This document shows positions 18,620-27,455 of a stretch of DNA of 64,000 nucleotides, piece by piece; the first letter of the stretch is position 1; each line of letters begins with the position of its first letter. The stretch is from the NCBI RefSeq assembly GCF_001700325.1, contig NZ_MATO01000016.1, positions 1 through 64,000 on the forward strand, read 5' to 3'. The notes beneath the pieces were generated by a model that saw nothing but the letters and a program-made list of their open reading frames with translations, ran no database searches and was not told the DNA's origin. The position numbers and the translations under genes are program-made. This DNA is from Caryophanon latum (lineage in GTDB: Bacteria; Bacillota; Bacilli; Bacillales_A; Planococcaceae).

Positions 18620-19564
18620 ATGGACGTTATTCATTTAAAGTATCCACATCAAATTACGACGCAAGTGCAGCCGACGTCGCTTGCAATTGGTTTTTTTGAT
18701 GGTGTGCATCGCGGGCATCAGGCGGTAATCACAGAGGCGAAAAAGAAGGCGCAGCAGCTTGGGATTCGATCAGCTGTTATGACGTTTGACCCGCATCCAT
18801 CGATTGTGCTTGGTGGACGCAATGAACGCGTGTTTTACATTACGCTGCTTGAGGATAAGCTACGTATTTTAGAGGAAATGGGCGTAGATGTTGTGTATGT
18901 CGCACATTTCACATCACAGCTTGCTCAGCTATCACCGACAGACTTTATTGAGACATTTTTACGCGAATTAAATGTTAAGCATATTACAGCAGGCTTTGAC
19001 TTTTCATTCGGAGCGTTCGGCAAAGGCAAAATGACGGATATCGAGGCAGCCGCAAACGGTGATTTTGGTGTAACAGTTATTGATAAGCAGCAATGTGGTG
19101 ACGATAAAATTAGCTCAACGCGCATTCGTGCTGTGCTTGAAGCAGGTGACATGGAGGAAGCAGCAAAGCTACTCGGTCGACCGTTTGCAACGAGCGGCAT
19201 CGTCGTACATGGCGATAAACGTGGTCGCACAATTGGCTTCCCTACAGCGAACGTGCAGGAGAAAGAAGGCAGCTTCATTCCAGCGGTTGGCGTCTATGCG
19301 GTGCGTTTATTCGTGCAAAATACGTGGTATGACGGCGTATGCAACGTTGGCTACAAGCCGACATTTAAAGACCCAGAAGCAAAGCAACTATCGATTGAAG
19401 TACATATTTTTGAGTTTGAGCAAGATATTTACGGCGAGGATGTTGTTGTCGCTTGGTACAAATATTTACGAAACGAGCGTAAATTTGCGGGACTTGAGGC
19501 GTTGAAGGAGCAGTTATACATCGATCAACAGCAGGCGATTGATTACTTTGCACAGCAGGTGTAG
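18620..19564 (+). CDS. ribF: Bifunctional riboflavin kinase/FAD synthetase
   Basis: RibF phosphorylates riboflavin to FMN and adenylates it to FAD. The N-terminal FAD synthetase domain shows IGFFDGVHRGHQAVI and TFDPHPS, then SSTRIRAVLEAGDMEEAAKL in the middle. The C-terminal flavokinase domain shows HGDKRGRTIGFPTANV. The total is 314 residues, a normal length. ATG 18620 is preferred because GAAGGGAG is only one base from ATG 18614. No FMN riboswitch is visible upstream. Confidence 0.95.
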   Translation: MDVIHLKYPHQITTQVQPTSLAIGFFDGVHRGHQAVITEAKKKAQQLGIRSAVMTFDPHPSIVLGGRNERVFYITLLEDKLRILEEMGVDVVYVAHFTSQLAQLSPTDFIETFLRELNVKHITAGFDFSFGAFGKGKMTDIEAAANGDFGVTVIDKQQCGDDKISSTRIRAVLEAGDMEEAAKLLGRPFATSGIVVHGDKRGRTIGFPTANVQEKEGSFIPAVGVYAVRLFVQNTWYDGVCNVGYKPTFKDPEAKQLSIEVHIFEFEQDIYGEDVVVAWYKYLRNERKFAGLEALKEQLYIDQQQAIDYFAQQV

Positions 19565-19600
19565 AAGATAGATGCACGATGTTATTAGCCGGGTATGATG

Positions 19601-19763
19601 GACGGGAACATTGCGGCGACACTCCTTGGGGAAAAGCCTGAGCTTCGAGACCCCGCAACCGCTCGCGGTGAGGAGGCTTGAGGAAGGTGGTGAACCTATC
19701 TTCAGAACAAACATCGTGTTCGCCCCCGGGTTCTAGAAACGCGAGCTGCAAAAGGTGACCGTC
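19601..19763 (+). repeat. Type B hairpin repeat, partly decayed
   Basis: Outer GACGG/CCGTC arms enclose TTGCGGCGACACTCCTTGGG, an inner stem with CCCCGCAACCGCTCGCGG, then GAGGAGGCTTGAGG. The 38-nt hairpin is degraded: GAAGGTGGTG is present but its partner has been lost. The ACATCGTGTTCGCC block follows, then GCGAGCTGC. With the rpsO promoter region it fills 19565-19912. Confidence 0.8.
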
Positions 19764-19779
19764 GACATAAACACAACAG

Positions 19780-19809
19780 TTGCACATTGATTTAAACGTG
19801 TGCTATAAT
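19780..19809 (+). promoter_or_regulatory. rpsO promoter
   Basis: TTGCAC (19780-19785) and TATAAT (19804-19809) are separated by 18 bp. A leader of about 100 nt follows before rpsO. Confidence 0.75.
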
Positions 19810-19815
19810 GCTAAA

Positions 19816-19912
19816 GTATGTTATTGACATACGAACCTTGGCTAGGCTATTTGTTTCTCCGAACGATGGCGTTGCTAATGGGGATATTTATATTCTAGGA
19901 GGTCCATTCAAA
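19816..19912 (+). promoter_or_regulatory. Candidate S15 autoregulatory leader
   Basis: The untranslated leader is rich in short G/C pairing segments (CCTTGGCTAGGC, GATGGCGTTGC) and ends in TCTAGGAGG. In Firmicutes the rpsO leader folds so that S15 binds and represses its own translation. The position and length fit, but I did not derive a full fold. Confidence 0.4.
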
Positions 19913-20182
19913 ATGGCAATTACAAAACAACGTAAAAACGAAATTATCGCTGAGTTCCGTACTCACGAGAGCGACACTGGTTCACCAGAAGTACAAATCG
20001 CTGTATTAACTGCTGAAATCAATGCATTAAACGCTCACTTACAAACACACAAAAAAGATTTCCACTCTAAACGCGGTCTTCACAAAATGGTAGGTACTCG
20101 TCGTAACTTATTAAAATACTTACGCGAAACTGAAGTTCAACGCTACCGTGAATTAATCAAACGTTTAGGCTTACGTCGTTAA
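19913..20182 (+). CDS. rpsO: 30S ribosomal protein S15
   Basis: S15 is a primary 16S rRNA binding protein. The 89 residues contain [16 protein letters not shown] (the conserved S15 signature region), [17 protein letters not shown] and the basic end KRLGLRR. It is a stand-alone unit here, with its own promoter, leader and terminator, as in most Firmicutes. The strong AGGAGG ribosome binding site lies 10 bases before ATG 19913. Confidence 0.98.
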   Translation: MAITKQRKNEIIAEFRTHESDTGSPEVQIAVLTAEINALNAHLQTHKKDFHSKRGLHKMVGTRRNLLKYLRETEVQRYRELIKRLGLRR

Positions 20183-20198
20183 TCTTTGCGCATAACGT

Positions 20199-20226
20199 AA
20201 AAAGCGGGAGTATTCCCGCTTTTTAT
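20199..20226 (+). terminator. rpsO terminator
   Basis: AAAAAGCGGGA and TCCCGCTTTTT form a perfect stem with a T tail. Confidence 0.92.
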
Positions 20227-20424
20227 TTATGTATCGAATGTTCCTATAATTAACTTTCATATTAATTCATTATAAAATTAAGTAGTTGATCGTTGTTTAT
20301 CGTTAAAGTAGCGTGCATTATTGCTCTTAAATGATACAAATAAACGGGTTTTTGACCAAAGTAGGTTCTTGATCGTTCTTCCATGTTGCAAGCACCGATT
20401 TTGGAATAAAACTAATTAACGATG

Positions 20425-20453
20425 ATGAAATGCTAAAATTTTTCGCATATAAT
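20425..20453 (+). promoter_or_regulatory. Candidate pnp promoter
   Basis: ATGAAA (20425-20430) and TATAAT (20448-20453) are 17 bp apart. The remaining part of the 20227-20520 gap is AT-rich and shows no gene or repeat of the local family. Confidence 0.55.
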
Positions 20454-20520
20454 ATAGTAATTTTGGTACACTGTGTATGATACATAGGCAGACATGTACA
20501 AGTAGAAAGGGGTTCAGTCA

Positions 20521-22632
20521 ATGAACGATAAAAAAGTCTATTCTTTTGAATGGGCTGGCCGTCCTTTAGTAGTAGAAGTAGGACAGTTAGCAAAACAAGC
20601 AAACGGTGCAGCGATGATTCGTTACGGCGAAACAGCAGTGTTAGCAACAGCAACAATGTCAAAAGAAGCAAAACCAACAGATTTCTTCCCATTAACGGTA
20701 AACTATGAAGAGCGCTTATACGCAGCAGGTAAAATTCCAGGAGGCTTCATTAAACGTGAAGGTCGTCCGTCAGAAAATGCGGTGTTAACGTCTCGCCTAA
20801 TCGACCGTCCAATCCGCCCAATGTTCCCAGATGGTTTCCGTAACGAAGTACAATCAATTTTAATGGTCATGTCAAATGATCCAAACTGTCCAGCAGACGT
20901 TGCGGCTATGTTTGGTTCTTCATTATCACTTGCGATTTCAGATATTCCGTTTGACGGACCAATTGCCGGCGTACACGTAGGCTACATCGATGGTGAATTT
21001 ATCGTAAACCCAACGATGGAACAAGCGAATGCATCAACAGTTCACTTAACAGTTGCTGGTAATAAAGATGCGATTAACATGGTAGAAGCAGGCGCGTTAG
21101 AAGTACCTGAAGATGTGATGTTAGAAGCGATTATGTTCGGTCATGAAGAAATTAAAAAATTAATCGCGTTCCAAGAGCAAATTGTTGCTGAAGTCGGCAA
21201 AGCGAAAAAAGAAGTTGTATTATACGAGCTTGATGCACAATTAACAGCAGCGATTAAAGAAATGGCTGAAGTGGATATGAATACAGCGATCCAAACTGCA
21301 GATAAGCAGCAGCGTGAAATTAACATTACAGCGGTTAAAACGCGTGTAGTGGAATCATACGAAGCAGAAGAAGCAGATGCGGATACGATGAAGCAAGTAA
21401 AAGCAATTTTAGATAAAATGGTAAAAGACGAAGTTCGTCGCTTAATTACAGAAGATAAAGTGCGCCCAGATGGACGTAAACAAGACGAAATCCGTCCGTT
21501 ATCTTCTGAAGTAGATTTATTACCACGTACACACGGTTCAGCAATGTTCACGCGTGGACAAACACAAGCAATTTCAATTACAACATTAGGTCCATTAGGT
21601 GATGTACAAATTATCGATGGCTTAGGTATTGAAGAAACAAAACGTTTCATGCACCACTACAATTTCCCAGCATTCTCAGTTGGGGAAACAGGTCGTTACG
21701 GCTCTCCAGGTCGTCGCGAAATTGGTCACGGTGCGTTAGGTGAGCGTGCAATTTCAGCGGTATTACCTTCTGAAGAGGAATTCCCGTATGCGATTCGCTG
21801 TGTAGCTGAAGTTGTCGAATCAAACGGTTCAACATCTCAAGCATCAATTTGTGCATCGGTTATGTCGTTAATGGCTGCAGGTGTGCCAATTAAAGCACCG
21901 GTTGCAGGTATTGCGATGGGTCTTGTGAAAAAAGGCGAACACTATACAGTATTAACAGACATTCAAGGCATGGAAGACCATTTAGGTGACATGGACTTTA
22001 AAGTAGCAGGTACTGCAAAAGGGATTACTGCACTTCAAATGGACATTAAAATCGACGGTTTATCACGCAACATTTTAGAAGAAGCGTTAACACAAGCGAA
22101 AATTGGTCGTATGCAAATTTTAGACCATATGCTACAAACGATTGCAGAGCCACGTACGACGTTATCAGCATATGCACCGAAAATTGTAACGATTAAAATT
22201 AATCCAGACAAAATCCGCGACGTTATCGGACCAGGCGGCAAAATGATTAACAAAATTATCGACGCAACAGGTGTTAAAATTGATACAGAGCAAGACGGTA
22301 CAATTTTCATCGCTTCATCTGATGAAGAAATGATTGCACGCGCGAAAGAAATGATCGAAGCGATTGTACGCGAAGCAAAAGTAGGCGAGTACTACATGGG
22401 TACAGTAAAACGCATCGAGAAATTTGGCGCATTCGTTGAAATTTTTACAGGTAAAGACGGTTTATTACACATTTCTGAAATTCAAGAAGAGCGTACGAAG
22501 GAAGTTGAAGACGTACTGAAGCTTGGCGATCAGTTACTTGTAAAATGTGTAGAAATCGACAAGCAAGGTCGCGTAAACTTATCGCGTAAAATTGTGTTAA
22601 AAGAAGAAAAAGAACGCGCAGCACAACAATAA
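20521..22632 (+). CDS. pnp: Polyribonucleotide nucleotidyltransferase (PNPase)
   Basis: PNPase is a phosphorolytic 3'-5' exoribonuclease of the RNA degradation machinery, which also includes RNase Y and RNase J2 encoded in this window. The 703 residues contain two RNase PH domains ([19 protein letters not shown] and [19 protein letters not shown], in part), a KH domain with [12 protein letters not shown] near 565, and an S1 domain near 623-690 (KIGKVKR-like, here [16 protein letters not shown]). The start ATG follows GAAAGGGG. The downstream hairpin is at 22656. Confidence 0.97.
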   Translation: MNDKKVYSFEWAGRPLVVEVGQLAKQANGAAMIRYGETAVLATATMSKEAKPTDFFPLTVNYEERLYAAGKIPGGFIKREGRPSENAVLTSRLIDRPIRPMFPDGFRNEVQSILMVMSNDPNCPADVAAMFGSSLSLAISDIPFDGPIAGVHVGYIDGEFIVNPTMEQANASTVHLTVAGNKDAINMVEAGALEVPEDVMLEAIMFGHEEIKKLIAFQEQIVAEVGKAKKEVVLYELDAQLTAAIKEMAEVDMNTAIQTADKQQREINITAVKTRVVESYEAEEADADTMKQVKAILDKMVKDEVRRLITEDKVRPDGRKQDEIRPLSSEVDLLPRTHGSAMFTRGQTQAISITTLGPLGDVQIIDGLGIEETKRFMHHYNFPAFSVGETGRYGSPGRREIGHGALGERAISAVLPSEEEFPYAIRCVAEVVESNGSTSQASICASVMSLMAAGVPIKAPVAGIAMGLVKKGEHYTVLTDIQGMEDHLGDMDFKVAGTAKGITALQMDIKIDGLSRNILEEALTQAKIGRMQILDHMLQTIAEPRTTLSAYAPKIVTIKINPDKIRDVIGPGGKMINKIIDATGVKIDTEQDGTIFIASSDEEMIARAKEMIEAIVREAKVGEYYMGTVKRIEKFGAFVEIFTGKDGLLHISEIQEERTKEVEDVLKLGDQLLVKCVEIDKQGRVNLSRKIVLKEEKERAAQQ

Positions 22633-22655
22633 GCTGTTTGTGTTTTCAATATAAC

Positions 22656-22688
22656 AAGGGGGCTGCGACATGTGCGTAGCCTCCTTTT
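22656..22688 (+). terminator. pnp terminator
   Basis: AAGGGGGCTGCG pairs with CGTAGCCTCCTT (two G-T pairs), followed by TTTT. Confidence 0.75.
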
Positions 22689-22707
22689 ACGATGGAATAA
22701 AATCAGG

Positions 22708-22868
22708 TCTGTTGATTCGCGGTTTTTATACAGCTGAATCGCTTGTTTTTAACGATAAAACTGGAATTATGGCGGCACTGTGATGGCAGTGAGCGTGCGG
22801 CGAGACTCCTTGAGCCGAGCACCAGTACGCACACGACCAGTTAAATAGCTAATCAACATGCTTGTAAT
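22708..22868 (+). repeat. Composite repeat remnant upstream of mlpA
   Basis: There are three parts. The left unit (22708-22761: GTTTTTATACAGCTGAAT, CTTGTTTTTAACGATAAAA) matches 33865-33918. Next comes a type B fragment (GTGCGGCGAGACTCCTTGAG) with its middle deleted. Last is the tail GCTAATCAACATGCTTGTA. There is no gene in 22633-22924. Confidence 0.75.
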
Positions 22869-22924
22869 AAAATATGAATACGTTTCATATGATCAGTCGA
22901 AAACGTAGAAAAGTGAGGAATTAC

Positions 22925-24157
22925 ATGGTACAAATTTATACATGTCAAAACGGCGTACGCATCGTGTCAGAGCACGTGCCGTATGTACGCTCTGTTACAA
23001 TCGGCATTTGGGTAGATGCGGGCTCGCGCTATGAGCTACCGCACGAAAACGGCATTACACATTTTATCGAGCATATGTTATTTAAAGGGACCGCTACACG
23101 TTCAGCACATCAAATCGCCCAGGCATTTGACCGCATCGGCGGCGAAATTAATGCGTTCACGTCGAAGGAAAATACGTGTTATTTCACGAAGGTGCTCGAT
23201 CATCACGGTGAGCATGCGATTGATATGCTCGCGGATATGTTTTTTAACTCAGCATTGCGAGAAGACGATTTAGAGCGCGAACGTCAAGTAGTTGGTGAAG
23301 AAATTTTAATGAGTGAAGATGCAGCAGATGACGACATTCACGAAAAGCTTTGGTACGAAATGTATCCGAAAGATGCGCTCGGCTTGCCGATTTTAGGGAC
23401 GGCTGAAACGCTTGCAACGTTTGATGCGGATATGATTCGCAACTATATGGATAAGCATTATGCGCCAGAAAACGTCGTTATTTCGATTGCTGGGAACATT
23501 TCGACGGCATTAATACGTCATATTGAAAAGTTGTTTGGCTATTACGAGCGCACGGAGAAGTTCGTGAAATCTGCGCTAACATATCCTGAATTTACAGCGG
23601 GACATTACAAGGAAGAGCGTGATATTGAGCAGTCACATATTGCGCTTAGCTATCCTGCAATCTCTTGTAAAAATCCAGACTTTTACTCGTTCGTCGCGTT
23701 GAACAATTTAATTGGTGGCAACATGAGCTCGCGCTTATTCCAAGGTGTGCGCGAGGATCGTGGATTAGCATACAGTATTTATTCATATGAAACGGCGTAT
23801 GCAGATATTGGCACATTTACGATTTATAGTAGCACGACAAATAAGCAAATGCCGTTACTCGTTGAAACGATCGATGCGACGTTACACGATATTGTAACGA
23901 ATGGCATTACGCATGAGGAGTTAACGAACGCAAAAGAGCAATTGAAGGCAAGCGTCGTGTTAGGCATCGAATCGATGGAAACGCGCATGAGCCGTAACGG
24001 TAAGGCAGAGCTTATTTTCGGTCGCCATAAAACGATTGATGAAGTAATTGCAGGTGTTGATGCGATTTCGATGGAAGCATGCGATCGCCTCATTCAAACG
24101 ATTTTCACGAAGGAACGTGCAACGGCTATTATTAACGGCACGGAGCAAGAAGCATAA
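22925..24157 (+). CDS. mlpA: M16 family zinc peptidase (MlpA/YmxG)
   Basis: A processing-protease-like M16 metallopeptidase of 410 residues. The inverted zinc motif HFIEH lies near residue 42, within GITHFIEHMLFKGT, and the downstream Glu is in ERERQVVGEEILMSED. In B. subtilis this gene follows pnp and ylxY; ylxY is missing here. ATG 22925 follows GTGAGG. It is probably cytoplasmic, since no signal peptide is seen. Confidence 0.93.
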   Translation: MVQIYTCQNGVRIVSEHVPYVRSVTIGIWVDAGSRYELPHENGITHFIEHMLFKGTATRSAHQIAQAFDRIGGEINAFTSKENTCYFTKVLDHHGEHAIDMLADMFFNSALREDDLERERQVVGEEILMSEDAADDDIHEKLWYEMYPKDALGLPILGTAETLATFDADMIRNYMDKHYAPENVVISIAGNISTALIRHIEKLFGYYERTEKFVKSALTYPEFTAGHYKEERDIEQSHIALSYPAISCKNPDFYSFVALNNLIGGNMSSRLFQGVREDRGLAYSIYSYETAYADIGTFTIYSSTTNKQMPLLVETIDATLHDIVTNGITHEELTNAKEQLKASVVLGIESMETRMSRNGKAELIFGRHKTIDEVIAGVDAISMEACDRLIQTIFTKERATAIINGTEQEA

Positions 24158-24160
24158 AAT

Positions 24161-24206
24161 AAAAAGGTGTGTTACACGTCAAATGAGACGGGTGCACACC
24201 TTTTTT
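24161..24206 (+). terminator. mlpA terminator
   Basis: AAAAAGGTGTG and CACACCTTTTTT flank a loop with ACACGTC/GACGGGT pairing; a T run is present. Confidence 0.85.
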
Positions 24207-24219
24207 GTGCCTATAACGA

Positions 24220-24482
24220 TATAAAATGGCTCTTCACCATAACTTGGGGTTGCTTTTCACGTCGAGGCAGGCTTTCCGCGGGCGCGGAGGCGAACACGAT
24301 GTTTGTCATGAAGGTGATGCCACATGGACGTGGCGTTTATCACCTTCCTCAAGCCTCCTCGTCGTTCGTGCCTCACGACTGCGGGGTCTTGAGGCTCGCG
24401 CTTTTCCCGCTGGAGTCCGCCTCTCGTTTTAAGCAACTTTTATACGTCAACCCCAGCTTACGGTGATGAACCTATAAAATGG
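24220..24482 (-). repeat. Type A hairpin repeat with terminal inverted repeats and 38-nt insert
   Basis: Terminal arms TTCACCATAACTTGGGGTTG (24233-24252) and CAACCCCAGCTTACGGTGAT (24448-24467) enclose GAGGCAGGCTTTCCGCGGGC and CCCGCTGGAGTCCGCCTC. The 38-nt hairpin (24310-24347) replaces the tip of one arm. The element is flanked on both sides by TATAAAATGG (24220-24229 and 24473-24482). Confidence 0.85.
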
Positions 24483-24660
24483 TAATTAACATTTAGAACG
24501 AGAACAAGCTCGAAATAAAAAACGGACTTCAGCGCGAAAAGCGAAAATTGTTTTTGCGACGAGTGACCGTACAGGCAAAGCGAGCCGTAATACGCTTTTG
24601 CCGATTGAATGGCTAATTAACACGCTTGTAACGAAACATTACAATACATTCACCGTCTAT
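24483..24660 (+). repeat. Repeat tail unit before asd
   Basis: It contains GCGACGAGTGACCGTACAGG, CAAAGCGAGCCGTAATACGC and the tail GGCTAATTAACACGCTTGTA (24611-24630), closely matching window positions 40-117. It ends with AATACATTCACCGTCTAT (24643-24660), which recurs exactly at 54705-54722. Confidence 0.8.
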
Positions 24661-24684
24661 TTACGTTAAAAAGCAAACGGGCAT

Positions 24685-24793
24685 TCTTTTTCACCGCTAA
24701 ACGAGTAAATGCTCGACATGAAAAAGGGAATTGTGACATCGGTGAAATCGCCAATGAATGCGTATAAATAGTCGTTTATACGTCTATTTATAC
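24685..24793. other. Two hairpins upstream of asd
   Basis: The first hairpin (about 24685-24733) pairs CTTTTTCA with TGAAAAAG around a CGAG/CTCG tip. The second is a perfect 10-bp inverted repeat, GTATAAATAG (24762-24771) and CTATTTATAC (24784-24793). They lie in the 5' region of asd and could be regulatory. I found no lysine riboswitch core. Confidence 0.5.
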
Positions 24794-24816
24794 AATTTTT
24801 GAAATAATACGATTTT

Positions 24817-24847
24817 TGTACTCAATTTAGAAATTGTGTGGTACAAT
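24817..24847 (+). promoter_or_regulatory. Candidate asd-dapA promoter
   Basis: The extended -10 TGGTACAAT ends at 24847. TTGTAC at 24817 is a possible -35 with a longish 19-bp spacer. Confidence 0.45.
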
Positions 24848-24955
24848 ATCACACATTATGGTTCACAAAAACATGTACAAATAATGAAATATGCACAAAC
24901 AGCTATGAACCTACATACAGAAAAATGATGGATATATTTGAGGAGAGATGACAAA

Positions 24956-25996
24956 ATGACAAAGCAATTAAACGTTGCTGTAGTCGGGGCTACTGGCGCA
25001 GTTGGAACAAAAATGATGGAGAAACTAATCGAACGTAATTTCCCAATCAAATCAATTAAATTTTTAGCATCTGCTCGCTCAGCTGGCAACCCAATCGAAT
25101 TTAACGGCACAACATACAAAATTGAAGAAGCAACACCAGAAAGCTTTGAAGGCGTGGATGTAGCATTATTCTCAGCAGGCGGTTCCGTATCAGCTGCGTT
25201 AGCACCAGAAGCAGCTGCTCGTGGCGCAGTTGTAATCGACAACACAAGCCACTTCCGCATGGATCCTGAAGTACCACTTGTTGTACCTGAAGTAAATCGT
25301 CACGCATTAAAAACAATTCCTAAAGGCATTATCGCAAACCCGAACTGTTCAACAATTCAAATGGTTGCAGCATTGCAGCCATTACGTGAAAAATTCGGCT
25401 TAACGAAAGTCGTTGTATCGACGTACCAAGCTGTATCAGGTTCAGGCATCGCGGCAATCGACGAGTTAAAAGCGCAATCTCAAAACTGGGAAGCTGGTAA
25501 AAACGTTGAAGCGAACGTATTACCAGTAAAGTCAGACGTGAAGCATTTCCCAATCGCACGTAACGTTATTCCACAAATTGATAAATTTACGGACAACGGT
25601 TACACGTATGAAGAAATGAAAATGATCAACGAAACGAAAAAAATTATGGAGCTTCCTGAATTACACGTTGCGGCAACTTGTGTGCGCGTACCGGTCGTAT
25701 CAGGTCACTCTGAGTCTGTATACATCGAGCTTGAGCAAGAAGCGACAGTACAAGACATTTTCGCAGCACTACAAGGCGCACCTGGCATCGTAGTACAAGA
25801 TGACATTACGAACCAAACGTACCCAATGCCATTATTTGCAGAAAACGAAGACCCAACTTATGTAGGACGTATCCGCCAAGACTTAGACAACAAAAAAGGC
25901 TTCCACTTATGGATCGTAGCAGATAACTTATTAAAAGGTGCTGCGCTAAACTCAATTCAAATTGCAGAAGCAATGTTAGAGGATAACTTACTATAA
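24956..25996 (+). CDS. asd: Aspartate-semialdehyde dehydrogenase
   Basis: Asd reduces aspartyl phosphate to aspartate semialdehyde with NADPH, the branch point to lysine/DAP, threonine and methionine. The 346-residue protein starts with the Rossmann segment VAVVGATGAVGTKMMEKL. The catalytic Cys is in IIANPNCSTIQMV near 127, and the active-site His region is in RVPVVSGHSESVYIEL. ATG 24956 follows AGGAGAGATGA. It is paired with dapA; dapG and the dipicolinate synthase genes that flank asd in B. subtilis are absent. Confidence 0.96.
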   Translation: MTKQLNVAVVGATGAVGTKMMEKLIERNFPIKSIKFLASARSAGNPIEFNGTTYKIEEATPESFEGVDVALFSAGGSVSAALAPEAAARGAVVIDNTSHFRMDPEVPLVVPEVNRHALKTIPKGIIANPNCSTIQMVAALQPLREKFGLTKVVVSTYQAVSGSGIAAIDELKAQSQNWEAGKNVEANVLPVKSDVKHFPIARNVIPQIDKFTDNGYTYEEMKMINETKKIMELPELHVAATCVRVPVVSGHSESVYIELEQEATVQDIFAALQGAPGIVVQDDITNQTYPMPLFAENEDPTYVGRIRQDLDNKKGFHLWIVADNLLKGAALNSIQIAEAMLEDNLL

Positions 25997-26014
25997 TAAG
26001 AGGAGTGTTTGTGA

Positions 26015-26908
26015 ATGGATTTCGGACGTATTGGAACGGCGATGATTACGCCGTTTAAAAAAGACGGATCAATTAACTACCCAGAATTAGAACGCATCAT
26101 TAATCACTTAATCGACAACGGTACAGACGCGATCATCGCTTGTGGGACAACTTCAGAAAACCCAACGATGTCGACGGAAGAAAAAATCGAAGTTGTACGT
26201 TTCACAGTTGAAAAAGTAGCAGGTCGCGTGCCAGTAATCGCTGGAACAGGTGATAACGAAACAGCATACTCTATTATGATGACGCATAAAGCGGAAGAAA
26301 ACGGTGCAGACGGAATTATGCTTGTAACGCCTTACTACAACAAGCCGAACCAACAAGGGATGTACGCTCACTTCACGACAATTGCAAAAGAAACGAAGCT
26401 GCCAGTGATGCTTTATAACGTACCAGGACGTACTGGTGCTAACTGTAAAGCAGAAACGACAGTCGCACTGAGCAAAATCGACAACATTACATGTGTGAAA
26501 GAAGCTAGCGGTGATTTAGACCAAATGGGTGACATTATTGAAAATGCCGATCAAGACTTCATCGTTTATAGCGGTGATGATGGCTTAACATTACCACTTC
26601 TTGCAATCGGTGGTTACGGTGTCATTTCAGTAGCATCACACGTTGTTGGTAACGATATGCAAAAGATGATCAAAGCGTTTAACGAAGGTCGTCACGAAGA
26701 TGCAGCGGCAATTCATCGTGCGCTATTACCACTTGTACGTGCGTTATTTGCACAGCCAAACCCATCGCCGATTAAATACGCGATGACGAAGCTAGGCTTT
26801 GATACGTTAGACGTACGCTTACCAATGGTTGAAATGACAGACGAAGAAAAAGCAGCATTCGATCAAATTTGGGATACATACCAAGAAAAAGCGAAAAACT
26901 TTAAATAA
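26015..26908 (+). CDS. dapA: 4-hydroxy-tetrahydrodipicolinate synthase
   Basis: DapA condenses aspartate semialdehyde with pyruvate, the first step of DAP/lysine synthesis. The 297 residues form a TIM barrel. Visible are GTTSENPTMSTEEK (substrate pocket), YNVPGRTGANC with the catalytic Tyr, and the Schiff-base Lys in CVKEASGDLDQ near 162. It lies 18 bp after asd, with AGAGGAG as ribosome binding site, so the two form one operon closed by the terminator at 26918. Confidence 0.97.
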   Translation: MDFGRIGTAMITPFKKDGSINYPELERIINHLIDNGTDAIIACGTTSENPTMSTEEKIEVVRFTVEKVAGRVPVIAGTGDNETAYSIMMTHKAEENGADGIMLVTPYYNKPNQQGMYAHFTTIAKETKLPVMLYNVPGRTGANCKAETTVALSKIDNITCVKEASGDLDQMGDIIENADQDFIVYSGDDGLTLPLLAIGGYGVISVASHVVGNDMQKMIKAFNEGRHEDAAAIHRALLPLVRALFAQPNPSPIKYAMTKLGFDTLDVRLPMVEMTDEEKAAFDQIWDTYQEKAKNFK

Positions 26909-26917
26909 TGATGGAAG

Positions 26918-26954
26918 CGATGCACACGTCTACAGACGAGTGCATCGTTTTTTT
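26918..26954 (+). terminator. asd-dapA terminator
   Basis: CGATGCAC and GTGCATCG enclose a CGTCTACAGACG inner hairpin; a run of seven T follows. Confidence 0.92.
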
Positions 26955-27063
26955 GAATTTCCGCACAATGAGCGCGGTCTCATTTTTCACGAGGTGAGGC
27001 GCAAATGAGTTGCTGCATGCCTCGCATTCATCGTTGTAGTTAAATTCTTATATACAGCAATCG

Positions 27064-27275
27064 TTTTTTTATGGCTTTTCACGTCGATGCAGGCTTTCCG
27101 CGGCAACACTATTTTTATGCTACTAAATGGATTGTTTTTGCAATATATGCAGCATCGAAATAGCAGTGAACGTGCGGCGAGACTTCTAGGGGAACGGCGT
27201 GAGACTTGAGACCCCACAGCGAAGCGAGGAGGCTCAAGCCACGTCCCAAAAACGCGAGCCGCAATCCGTTCACTG
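27064..27275. repeat. Half type A copy followed by a type B hairpin
   Basis: 27064-27104 holds one half only of a type A element (GCTTTTCACGTCGATGCAGG, CTTTCCGCGG). 27164-27275 is a complete type B copy: arms CAGTGAACG and CGTTCACTG, then GTGCGGCGAGACTTCTAGGG, inner stem CTTGAG/CTCAAG and ACGCGAGCCGCA. With flanking AT-rich DNA it makes up the gap 26909-27455, where no gene is seen. Confidence 0.82.
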
Positions 27276-27380
27276 ACGAATGAACATATGACCAACCTCG
27301 TATTTGTTTCCACAAAAAGCTGAACGCGACACGAAAAGCGCCACAATTGTCCCTCCAGGAAAGAATTTCTCATTTTTGTT

Positions 27381-27409
27381 TGTACAAAGTGTGAGCAACA
27401 CCGTATAAT
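27381..27409 (+). promoter_or_regulatory. rnjB promoter
   Basis: TGTACA (27381-27386) and a perfect TATAAT (27404-27409) are 17 bp apart. Confidence 0.65.
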
Positions 27410-27455
27410 AAGGACAAGTGGTTGTTGTTCGGGATATTTTTTAGGAGGAAACAAA

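Noticed and set aside
24640-24955. Lysine riboswitch upstream of asd
   Set aside because: The conserved L-box core could not be found; only unrelated hairpins are present.
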